DNA of 13,061 nt from Nocardioidaceae bacterium (GCA_025966335.1 JAICRS010000064.1:1-13061), one strand, 5' to 3'. Counted from the first letter of the stretch, positions 1 to 8,389 are shown. A program made the numbers and translations. Notes: generated from the sequence alone by a model not told the origin.

Positions 1-159
1 CTCGGCGAGCACGCCAACGACGCGGAGGTCGATGCCGGCTGGCGCGCCATCCACCTCGCCAACCAGCACCGGGTCGGCTCCGACCCGGACCTGATCTTCC
101 CCGGCACCATCCTGCACATTCCCGAGCTCGACCCACCCGACCGGAAGGAGTCCTCGTGA
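1..159 (+). CDS. LysM-domain protein, C-terminal end (partial)
   Basis: The window opens inside a gene; the last 52 codons are visible in frame 1, ending in TGA at 157-159. The visible residues match the second half of a LysM peptidoglycan-binding domain: a tryptophan-containing helix (GWRAIHLANQHRVG), then the typical DPDLIFPGTILHIPEL strand that closes the domain. A short charged tail follows (DPPDRKESS). LysM domains bind N-acetylglucosamine-containing glycans of the cell wall, so a role at the envelope is likely. The rest of the protein is outside the window, so total length, signal sequence and partner domains cannot be judged. Its stop overlaps the GTG start of the next gene in a GTGA junction, which suggests translational coupling. 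Confidence 0.75.
   Translation, partial: LGEHANDAEVDAGWRAIHLANQHRVGSDPDLIFPGTILHIPELDPPDRKESS
145..150 (+). promoter_or_regulatory. Ribosome binding site AAGGAG of the Rv3235-like gene
   Basis: A near-perfect Shine-Dalgarno sequence AAGGAG lies 5 bases before the GTG at 156. It sits inside the last codons of the LysM gene and supports the GTG start that overlaps that gene's stop codon. Confidence 0.7.
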
Positions 160-731
160 CCGCCCACACACAGCCCGAACCCACCTCGAACCCGCCCGTG
201 CGACGTCCCCCCGCACCCCCGGACCAGTGGGCCACGGTGACCCGGCTCGATGCCGGACGGTCACGCCAGCCCGGCCCCGTGCCGATCGCCGCGGTACAGG
301 GCACCCTGGCACTGGACCTGCGCGGTTGTGCCGGGATGCCGACCACGCCGCACCTGCGACCCCGGCTCAACGTCGTCGACGGCAACGGGAGAGCCGCCGA
401 CGAGGTCCAGGCCTGGGCCGCCCGCTTCGCGCAGGCCGTCGTGGAGGTGCTCGGTGGCGACCGCCCGCTGCCGCAGCTGGTCCGGTGGACGTCGAAGCGG
501 GTCTACCTCGACCTCGGCCGGCGGGTCCGGATCCTGGCGCGCACCGCACCGGTCCACCAGCGCCTGCGCACGGTGCGGCCGCAGGTACGCAGCGTGCACG
601 TCTTCCAGCCCACGCCGGAAACCGCCGAGGTCAGCGTGCACGTCCGGCACGGGCAGCGGTCGCGGGCGCTCGCGGCCCGGCTCGAGCTCGCCGGCGGGCG
701 CTGGCAGTGCACCGCCCTGCAGCTCGGCTGA
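156..731 (+). CDS. Rv3235 family protein (DUF6459-type), unknown function
   Basis: 191 residues. GTG start, supported by AAGGAG five bases upstream and by the GTGA overlap with the LysM gene. The first ~45 residues are proline-rich and probably disordered. From about residue 80 to the end the sequence resembles the Rv3235 family next to secA in actinobacteria: a helix (AWAARFAQAVVEVLGGDRPL) with the GDRPLPQLVRW signature, a VRSVHVFQP strand, and a C-terminal GGRWQCTALQLG that is the most recognisable family mark. No signal peptide or membrane segment is seen, so it is probably cytoplasmic. Its role is not known; the LysM neighbour and the convergent secA give only context. The assignment rests on my memory of the family motif. 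Confidence 0.75.
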   Translation: MTAHTQPEPTSNPPVRRPPAPPDQWATVTRLDAGRSRQPGPVPIAAVQGTLALDLRGCAGMPTTPHLRPRLNVVDGNGRAADEVQAWAARFAQAVVEVLGGDRPLPQLVRWTSKRVYLDLGRRVRILARTAPVHQRLRTVRPQVRSVHVFQPTPETAEVSVHVRHGQRSRALAARLELAGGRWQCTALQLG

Positions 732-771
732 GCCGCTGAGAGCGCCTGGCACCTCACCCGGACGACCAAGC

Positions 772-848
772 GGCACAGGTGTGCTGCTGTGACACGGTTT
801 TTCCGCGGGACTGTGTCACACGGGCACACGTGTGCCGTTGTGACGAGG
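772..848. repeat. 26-base imperfect direct repeat, 51-base period, with embedded palindromes
   Basis: Positions 772-797 and 823-848 align base for base with 21 of 26 identities. Each copy holds a dyad, GCACAGGTGTGC at 773-784 and GCACACGTGTGC at 824-835 (one difference), followed four bases later by TGTGAC (788-793 and 839-844). Between the copies the reverse complement GTCACA occurs at 815-820. The arrangement looks like a cluster of operator half-sites, but no promoter or divergent gene is next to it, and it may simply be the remains of a duplicated terminator. Confidence 0.55.
788..820 (+). terminator. Hairpin after the Rv3235-like gene, probable terminator
   Basis: TGTGACACGGT (788-798) pairs with ACTGTGTCACA (810-820): 11 base pairs, one of them G-U, around an 11-base loop. 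It begins 57 bases after the stop codon. No T-run follows, as is common for actinobacterial terminators, so the call rests on stem strength and position. It could equally act on both strands or be a protein-binding dyad. Confidence 0.45.
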
Positions 849-1008
849 CGTCGAGCCGGGGCTCCGAATCCATCGGCGCGTCCAGGAACTGGTCAAGAAC
901 GACGCGTTCCTGGCACCGAACCGGCCGATCTTGACCACTTCGTCGTCGAACGGTGGACCCGGCCCGCCAGATCGATCGCCGCGAGGGCGAACCCGGTCGT
1001 CCGACGCA

Positions 1009-1065
1009 CGTTCGGTCCCAAACGGCACCCCATCGGAGCTGGGAGCAGCCAGTTGGGACCGAACG
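1009..1065 (-). terminator. 13-bp inverted repeat after secA, probable terminator
   Basis: CGTTCGGTCCCAA (1009-1021) and TTGGGACCGAACG (1053-1065) are perfect reverse complements, separated by 31 bases that contain a smaller GCTG/CAGC stem. On the minus strand the first arm begins 18 bases after the secA stop. There is no T-run. The length, perfection and place all fit the end of the secA transcript. Confidence 0.55.
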
Positions 1066-1082
1066 CGCTCAGAACAGGTGGG

Positions 1083-3905
<2,823 letters not shown>

Positions 3906-4026
3906 GAGCGTTGACTCCTGGGTGATCGGTTCTGAGTTCGGTCGGCGTGTCAGGCAGCTGAGGGGCCGGCGGCGTACGCGAATGCCGCCCTGCCATGGTA
4001 GCGAGAGGTCAAACCCGCCGCCCGCG
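3906..4026 (-). promoter_or_regulatory. Leader region of secA with its ribosome binding site
   Basis: 121 bases between the M23 stop and the secA start. AGGAG (minus strand, 3919 to 3915) lies 9 bases before the GTG and fixes the start. Further up, a TACCAT hexamer (minus strand of 3995-4000) fits a TANNNT -10 box, and TTGACC (minus strand of 4007-4012) looks like a -35 box, but they are only 6 bases apart and cannot serve one promoter. A short GGCGGC/GCCGCC stem lies at 3968-3989. A secA promoter here is plausible, not shown. Confidence 0.4.
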
Positions 4027-4626
4027 TCAGGGGCGACGGGGGCATCCGTGCTCGTCCTTCCAGTCCGAGACGGCGCGCGCCGGCGAGAGCCGGCCTCCGG
4101 AGCGCCAGCTGTTGAGGAACCGGTAGGGGCGGACCGCGCCGCGGCGGATCCACCACTGTCCGGTGCCTGCGCACACCGGGCTGATCCCGAAGTGCACGTG
4201 GCAGGGGGTGTCCCGGGCGCTGCCGCTGCGGCCGACCGAGCCGAGCCGGTGGCCGGCTCGTACGGTCGTACCCGCCCTGACTCCTGCCCGGACCCGGGAC
4301 AGGTGGCTGCTGTAGTAGCGCACACCGTCGCGCCCGCGGACGGAGACGAACCGGCCGCCACGCGCAGCGCCCCGGTCGGTCGAGGGGCGCCAGCGGTCCG
4401 CCCGGCCGACCTCGAGCACCACGCCGGCCACCGGTGCGACCACCGGGGCGCCGCAGCGCGCGAAGATGTCGGTGGCCGGGTAGTCGTGGTGGCTGCTGCC
4501 GTAGTCGACCGGACCGGTCACCGGAAGCTGCCGCTCCAGGGCGCCGGAGGGTTGGCTCGCGGGGTAGATCGACAGCACCCAGCCGAGGCCGGCGGTGACC
4601 AACAGCTCCCAGAGGTTGCTAGCCAC
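4027..4626 (-). CDS. M23-family (LytM-type) zinc metallopeptidase
   Basis: 199 residues. Members of this family are usually secreted zinc endopeptidases that cut peptide crosslinks of peptidoglycan. The metal motifs are visible: HHDYPATDIF at about 46-55 (one of His46/His47 with Asp53), SHLS with His108, and CHVHFGI with His143 and His145. The core barrel VAPVAGVVLEVG lies between. The N-terminus (LWELLVTAGLGWVLSIYPAS) is hydrophobic and could be a signal or anchor, but has no positive charge before it, so secretion is probable rather than certain. GTG start with AAGGAG 7 bases upstream (minus strand, 4639 to 4634). The gene overlaps the end of the glycosylase gene by 8 bases, so the two are translationally coupled. 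There is no SH3 or LysM domain; it is a minimal peptidase. Substrate is inferred from family. Confidence 0.85.
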   Translation of the reverse strand: MASNLWELLVTAGLGWVLSIYPASQPSGALERQLPVTGPVDYGSSHHDYPATDIFARCGAPVVAPVAGVVLEVGRADRWRPSTDRGAARGGRFVSVRGRDGVRYYSSHLSRVRAGVRAGTTVRAGHRLGSVGRSGSARDTPCHVHFGISPVCAGTGQWWIRRGAVRPYRFLNSWRSGGRLSPARAVSDWKDEHGCPRRP

Positions 4627-5854
4627 GGTCGCGCTCCTTGACGGCGACGGTGAGCGCCGGGGCCAGGTCGCCGCGGGACTCCACGCGAACGGCGTCCAGC
4701 CCGAGCCACCCCCGCAGCTCGTCGAGCTCGGCCGCGAGCTCAGCGGCCGTCTCCTCCGGTGCGCCCGGCTCTGCGTAGGAGCCCTTCACCAGCAGCAGGC
4801 CGTTCTTCCGGTCCGCCTTGAGGTCGACCCGTGCGACGAGATCCTCGCCGAGCAGGAACGGGAGCACGTAGTAGCCGTGGACCCGCTGGTGCTCGGGGAC
4901 GTAGATCTCGATCCGGTAGCGGAACCCGAAGAGCCGTTCGGCACGGGTGCGCTCCCAGACGAGCGGGTCGAACGGGCTGAGCAGCGCCCGGGCCGCCACC
5001 CGGCGCGGGAGCCGTGCCGCACGATGCAGGTACGCCGGACGGGCCCACCCCTCGATCCGCACCGGCTCGAGCTCACCGTCCTCGACGAGGGCGTCGATCG
5101 CCGCGCGGGTGTGGTCGGAGCGCATCCGGTAGTAGTCGCGCAGGCAGACCTCGGTGGCCACCCCGTGGGCGACCGCGGCCCGCCTCACCAGCTCGCGGTG
5201 AGCCTCCTCGTCGGTGGGCACCGGCACGGCCAGCACCTCGGCGGGCAGGACCCGCTCGGGCACGTCGTACATGCGCTCGAACTGAGCGTTGCGGCGAGCG
5301 ACGGAGACCTCGCCACCGAAAAACAGGAACTCCAGCGCCTGCTTGGTCTCCGACCAGTTCCAGCCCCAGTTGTCCTGGTTCGCGCGCGGCAGGTCGCCCT
5401 CGATGTCGCGGGCGCTGATCGGGCCGCGCTCGCGGACCTCGTCGAGCACCCACGCCACCAGGTCCGGCTTCTCCTCGAAGATCCGGCGTGGGCCGCCCCA
5501 GGCCTCGGACCTCGCCCGGGCCATCCGGTGCCGCATGTAGGGCCACAGGTCGACCGGCATGAACGCCGCCTCGTGCGCCCAGTACTCGACCAGTCTCCGC
5601 GGCGCCCTGCCGGCCGCACGGTGCAGCAGGTCCGGGTCGTAGGGACCCATCCTGCTGAACAGCGGCATGTAGTGGGCGCGCTGGAGCACGTTGACCGAGT
5701 CGATCTGGAGGACGCCGGTGCGGGCGACCGTCCGGGCCAGGGTGCGCATCGTCGGCAGCGCGTGCCGGCGGTCGAGGAAACCTTGCGCGGCAAGCGCTAC
5801 CCGACGTGCTTGTGACCGGCTGAGGGTGCGGTCCCGAGAGGGTGCAACGGTCAC
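4619..5854 (-). CDS. YcaQ-like (HTH_42) winged-helix protein, probable DNA glycosylase
   Basis: 411 residues from the GTG that overlaps the response-regulator stop in a GTGA junction. The protein matches the HTH_42/YcaQ (AlkZ-like) superfamily, whose studied members remove bulky alkylated bases and unhook interstrand crosslinks. Marks seen: an N-terminal helix ending in VLQIDSVNVLQRAHY with Gln50-Ile-Asp52, the QxD form of the catalytic QxQ/QxD motif; the EYWAHEAAFMP stretch; a winged-helix segment near 130-200 (RDIEGDLPR, NWNWSETK-like GWNWSETKQALEFLFFGGEV); and the C-terminal LLSPFDPLVWERTRAERLFGF and YYVLPFLLGEDLVARVDLKADR motifs. The frame stays open upstream to 6376, over the regulator, but that part is unrelated to the family. 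No good ribosome site precedes the GTG, which fits coupling to the regulator. Enzyme activity is inferred from family; the substrate is unknown. Confidence 0.85.
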   Translation of the reverse strand: MTVAPSRDRTLSRSQARRVALAAQGFLDRRHALPTMRTLARTVARTGVLQIDSVNVLQRAHYMPLFSRMGPYDPDLLHRAAGRAPRRLVEYWAHEAAFMPVDLWPYMRHRMARARSEAWGGPRRIFEEKPDLVAWVLDEVRERGPISARDIEGDLPRANQDNWGWNWSETKQALEFLFFGGEVSVARRNAQFERMYDVPERVLPAEVLAVPVPTDEEAHRELVRRAAVAHGVATEVCLRDYYRMRSDHTRAAIDALVEDGELEPVRIEGWARPAYLHRAARLPRRVAARALLSPFDPLVWERTRAERLFGFRYRIEIYVPEHQRVHGYYVLPFLLGEDLVARVDLKADRKNGLLLVKGSYAEPGAPEETAAELAAELDELRGWLGLDAVRVESRGDLAPALTVAVKERDRG

Positions 5855-6540
5855 GGAATGTCGAGCAGCTTCTCTCGCACGGCGTACATGACCGCCTCCA
5901 TCCGGGAGTGCAGCTGGAGCTTCTCCAAGATGTTGCGGACGTGGTTCTTCACGGTGTTCTCGCTGATGAACAGCCGCTTGGCGATCTCCCGGTTGTTCAG
6001 GCCCTGGGCCACCAGCTTCAGCACCTCGAGCTCCCGGTCGGTGAGCCGGGGGCTGGGCACCTGCTGCCGGTCGGAGCGGGACATCTGCTTGAACTCGTCG
6101 AGCAGCTTGACCGCCATCGACGGACTGATCAGCGACTGCCCGTCCGCGACCACCCGGATCGCCTGGGCCACCTCGTCGATCGAGGAGTCCTTCAGCAGGT
6201 AGCCGGATGCGCCGTTCTTCACGGCGTCGTAGAGGTCGCCCTCCTCGTCGCTGACGGTGAGCATGATGATCTTCGCGGAGGGCGCGACTTCCTTGATCGA
6301 CTGGCACGCCTCGATTCCGGAGCGCTTCGGCATCCGGACGTCCATCAGCACCACGTCGGGGACGGTGGCAGCGCACAGCTCGGTCGCCGCGATGCCGTCG
6401 CTGGCCTCACCGACGACCTCGATGTCGTCCTCGACGGTGAGGAGCATCGTGAGGCCGCGCCGGAACAGCTCTTGGTCGTCGACGACCGCGACACGGATGG
6501 GTTCACCACCGGCCTTCGCGCGTTGCTGAGGGACTGCCAC
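5851..6540 (-). CDS. NarL/FixJ-family response regulator, orphan
   Basis: 229 residues. Receiver domain at about 15-130: acidic pair Asp21/Asp22, phosphoacceptor Asp67 in VVLMDVRMP, Thr95 and Lys117 (GYLLKDSS). LuxR-type helix-turn-helix at about 165-225, with LTDRELEVLKLVAQG and the recognition region FISENTVKNHVRNILEKL. It should therefore dimerise on phosphorylation and bind DNA. No histidine kinase lies beside it; the nearest, mtrB, belongs to mtrA, so this is an orphan regulator. A regulator next to hpf is, as I recall, also found in Streptomyces. The only usable start is the GTG at 6540, with no Shine-Dalgarno sequence and with a hairpin over the start codon. It lies 63 bases after hpf and overlaps the glycosylase gene by 4 bases. 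Confidence 0.92.
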   Translation of the reverse strand: MAVPQQRAKAGGEPIRVAVVDDQELFRRGLTMLLTVEDDIEVVGEASDGIAATELCAATVPDVVLMDVRMPKRSGIEACQSIKEVAPSAKIIMLTVSDEEGDLYDAVKNGASGYLLKDSSIDEVAQAIRVVADGQSLISPSMAVKLLDEFKQMSRSDRQQVPSPRLTDRELEVLKLVAQGLNNREIAKRLFISENTVKNHVRNILEKLQLHSRMEAVMYAVREKLLDIP

Positions 6541-6564
6541 GCCACGATGATGACACGTGGCAGC
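6534..6564 (-). promoter_or_regulatory. Inverted repeat covering the response-regulator start codon
   Basis: CTGCCAC (6534-6540) and GTGGCAG (6558-6564) are perfect reverse complements around 17 bases; on the minus strand the second arm contains the GTG start codon. An alternative pairing, GCCACG (6541-6546) with CGTGGC (6556-6561), would free the start. A TACGCT hexamer (minus strand of 6570-6575) fits a TANNNT -10 box and would give a very short leader. Function is a guess. Confidence 0.35.
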
Positions 6565-6603
6565 GCCTCAGCGTACGGAAAGTCCAGACATTTCCCCGGA
6601 GGG

Positions 6604-7224
6604 TCAGGACACGTCGAGGGTGATCACGCCGTAGTCGTAGCCCTTGCGGCGGTAGACCACGGACGGTCGTTCGCTCTCCTTGTCGACGAACAGGAAGAAG
6701 TCGTGGCCGACCAGCTCCATCTCGTAGAGCGCCTGGTCGAGGGTCATCGGTTCGGCCTTGTGGCTCTTCTCGCGGACCACCAGGGGCCCGTCACCCATCA
6801 CGGTGATCGGCCCGACCCGCCGCTCGGTCTCCTCGTCCGCGCCCGCCGGCGTGATCCCGTTGGGCTCCGGCTCGACCCCGGCGAGGGCCTGCCCGACCGA
6901 GACCGGGGTGTGCCGGCCCCGGTGCACCCGGCGACGGTCGGCCGCCCGGCGCATCTGCCCGACCATCCGGTCCAGGGCCATGTCGAGTGCCGCCATCTTG
7001 TCCTCGGCCGCCGCCTCGGCCCGGATCACCGGGCCCTTGGAGAAGGCGGTCAGCTCCACGCGGATCGCGCGGTCATGCTGTCGGGGGTTGCGCTCCTTGT
7101 CGACCTCGACCTCCACACGCATGAGCCGATGGTCGTGCTTCTCCAGTCGGGTGAGCTTTTCTTCGACGTGACTGCGGAACCGATCCGACACGTCGCAGTG
7201 CCGACTTCTGACCACGATTTCCAC
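6604..7224 (-). CDS. hpf: Long-form ribosome hibernation promoting factor
   Basis: 206 residues. Long HPF joins 70S ribosomes into inactive 100S dimers in stationary phase or stress. Residues 1-100 form the ribosome-binding S30AE domain (VEIVVRSRHCDVSDRFRSHV, then EEKLTRLEKHDHRL and a basic MRRAADRRRVHRGRH stretch). A linker of roughly 50 residues follows, and residues 151-206 form the dimerisation domain (KAEPMTLDQALYEMELVGHDFFLFVD, VVYRRKGYDYGVITLDV; quoted in parts). The GTG start has GGGAGG 5 bases upstream (minus strand of 7230-7235) and gives the usual family N-terminus; the frame is open for 34 codons further upstream without family resemblance. It follows a 383-base gap after the comF-like gene, so it probably starts a transcription unit containing the regulator, the glycosylase and the M23 gene. 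Confidence 0.95.
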   Translation of the reverse strand: MEIVVRSRHCDVSDRFRSHVEEKLTRLEKHDHRLMRVEVEVDKERNPRQHDRAIRVELTAFSKGPVIRAEAAAEDKMAALDMALDRMVGQMRRAADRRRVHRGRHTPVSVGQALAGVEPEPNGITPAGADEETERRVGPITVMGDGPLVVREKSHKAEPMTLDQALYEMELVGHDFFLFVDKESERPSVVYRRKGYDYGVITLDVS

Positions 7225-7607
7225 GGAGACCTCCCGGTCGTTTGGAGTGAGCTGACCGCGCTCTGGTTTCGGCGGCCCTGGGAGACGAAGGAGTCCGTCC
7301 GGCCGACCTGGTCTTCGACCCCACAACCGCCTGCTGAGACGTTCGCAGCTTCTCTGCCACTACTGGCCTTCTCCCACGGGCACGTCGTGTCTGACGACGT
7401 GGGTGGGGCAGGACTTACTTCTAAGCCGCACCGTGATCGCCACCGCCCCGGAGGGTCCACGGGGGCGGAGCCCCCGCTCGGTGGCTTACGTGGGCCGTTT
7501 CGCCTGCGACTGGCTTCGGCTAGCCGGCAGCTGTCCCAGCTGATGTTCTGGCTCGACTGGAACCTGCCGACGCAACCACGGACCCGGACGGACTCCATAC
7601 ACAGACG
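7225..7607 (-). other. 383-base gap upstream of hpf with strong hairpins
   Basis: Between the comF-like stop and the hpf start; no convincing gene seen. Near hpf is its ribosome site (GGGAGG, 7230-7235). At 7373-7407 lies a two-part hairpin: CACGTCGT (7381-7388) pairs with ACGACGTG (7394-7401) around 5 bases, flanked by CCCAC (7373-7377) with GTGGG (7403-7407). At 7460-7476 lies a GC hairpin placed as a terminator. From 7510 to 7569 there are further overlapping short inverted repeats, among them CGGCAG (7525-7530) with CTGCCG (7564-7569). The hpf promoter must lie here or further up, but I find no clear -35/-10 pair. Confidence 0.6.
7460..7476 (-). terminator. GC-rich hairpin after the comF-like gene, probable terminator
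   Basis: CGGGGGC (7460-7466) and GCCCCCG (7470-7476) form a 7-bp stem with a 3-base loop. It lies 131 bases after the comF-like stop on the minus strand and before hpf. Hairpins of this kind are common at actinobacterial 3' ends. There is no T-run, and it is symmetric, so strand is inferred from gene order. Confidence 0.45.
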
Positions 7608-8354
7608 CTAGTCGCCCGACCCGGAAAACGGTAGCGAGGACAGTGATTCGCTGGTCGCTGTCGTGGCCAGCCGCTTCCGGGTCGCGGCGACGGTGGCGAT
7701 GCCGGCCACGGTGGCTCCTCCGTCCTCGAGCGCGCGCTGTGCCTCCCGGGCGGTGGACCCGGTGGTGAGCACGTCGTCGGTGATCACCAGAGAGGCCCCC
7801 GGCCTGCGCTGCAGCGTCTGCTGGAGCCGGGTTCCTGACGCCTGCATGCTGCCTGCGAGGTTGCGGGCTCGGTCCACGGCATGCAGCCCGGACTGGTCGC
7901 GAACGACTGTCCGGGTCTGCAGCACACCGACCACCGTCGCGTCGAGGCCCCACCGCCGCAGCTGGTTCGCGGCCTGCCGGGTGGTCCTGAGCATCGGGTC
8001 GTGCCCACGGCTGCGCACGACGACCGCCCGCGAGGGCACGGGCACGAGCAGCACCGGACGGTCGGCGGCCTCGGGCCCGATCAGGTCGCGCACCACATGG
8101 GCCAGGACGGTCCCCAGCGGCCGGGCCAGGGCGAACTGGCGTCGCTCCTTGTGTGCGTTGACCAGGGCCTTCAGCGCCCCGTCGTACTCCCCCGCCGAGA
8201 CCGGCAACGCGAGCCCGACCGGGCGCGGCGTGGGCCAGCACACCCGGCCGGCGCTCGGCAACCCGTCCGCGCAGGCGCGGCACAGCACTCTCCCGGGCCG
8301 GGCGCAGACCGCGCAGCTGCTCCCGAGAAGCAGGTCGAGGCAGGCGTCGAGCAC
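7608..8354 (-). CDS. ComF family protein (phosphoribosyltransferase-like)
   Basis: 248 residues. It begins with a zinc-finger-like set of cysteines (CAVC at 14-17, CRAC at 25-28, Cys39), then a PRPP-binding type I phosphoribosyltransferase fold: YDGALKALVNAHKERR near 57-72, LVPVPS near 103-108, and the PRPP loop VITDDVLTTGSTA at about 190-202. ComF proteins are linked to DNA uptake in competent bacteria; their role in non-competent actinobacteria is not settled, and PRPP use here is inferred from the loop. The GTG at 8354 is the only start in frame after an upstream stop; a GGAGGG sequence abuts it with almost no spacing, which should make initiation weak. It follows lpqB after 111 bases, matching the position of Rv3242c near lpqB in M. 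tuberculosis. The C-terminal tail after about 225 is serine-rich and not conserved. Confidence 0.9.
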   Translation of the reverse strand: MLDACLDLLLGSSCAVCARPGRVLCRACADGLPSAGRVCWPTPRPVGLALPVSAGEYDGALKALVNAHKERRQFALARPLGTVLAHVVRDLIGPEAADRPVLLVPVPSRAVVVRSRGHDPMLRTTRQAANQLRRWGLDATVVGVLQTRTVVRDQSGLHAVDRARNLAGSMQASGTRLQQTLQRRPGASLVITDDVLTTGSTAREAQRALEDGGATVAGIATVAATRKRLATTATSESLSSLPFSGSGD

Positions 8355-8389
8355 CCCTCCACGATCCGCCTCGAGCGGCTGTGGTCAAC

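Larger units (their letters stand above)
732..1082. other. Convergent intergenic region, rich in inverted and direct repeats
   Basis: 351 bases between the stops of the Rv3235-like gene (plus) and secA (minus). I see no convincing gene in it; the open frames present look like chance. It holds, left to right: GCACAGGTGTGC (773-784), a hairpin (788-820), the perfect palindrome GGCACACGTGTGCC (823-836), two interleaved inverted repeats (882-889/906-913 and 891-898/929-936), and a 13-bp inverted repeat (1009-1021/1053-1065). Two of these are placed as terminators for the converging genes. The others are unexplained. Confidence 0.7.

Noticed and set aside
788..844. TGTGAC/GTCACA boxes as CRP-type sites
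   Set aside because: The half-sites are 18 to 21 bases apart, whereas CRP-type sites need a 6-base spacer (TGTGA-N6-TCACA).
5855..6376. Upstream extension of the glycosylase frame (174 codons)
   Set aside because: It runs through the regulator gene in another frame and lacks any resemblance to the HTH_42 family; the GTGA start is better supported.
3906..7607. MtrA binding sites before secA, the regulator or hpf, linking MtrAB to the M23 gene
   Set aside because: I looked for GTAAC/GTTAC-type repeats in the gaps 3906-4026, 6541-6603 and 7225-7607 and saw none.
5842..7611. A 589-residue plus-strand open frame over the regulator, hpf and the leader gap
   Set aside because: Opposite clear genes, with no motif. 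Its last part in the gap is not conserved-looking and has no ribosome site of its own.
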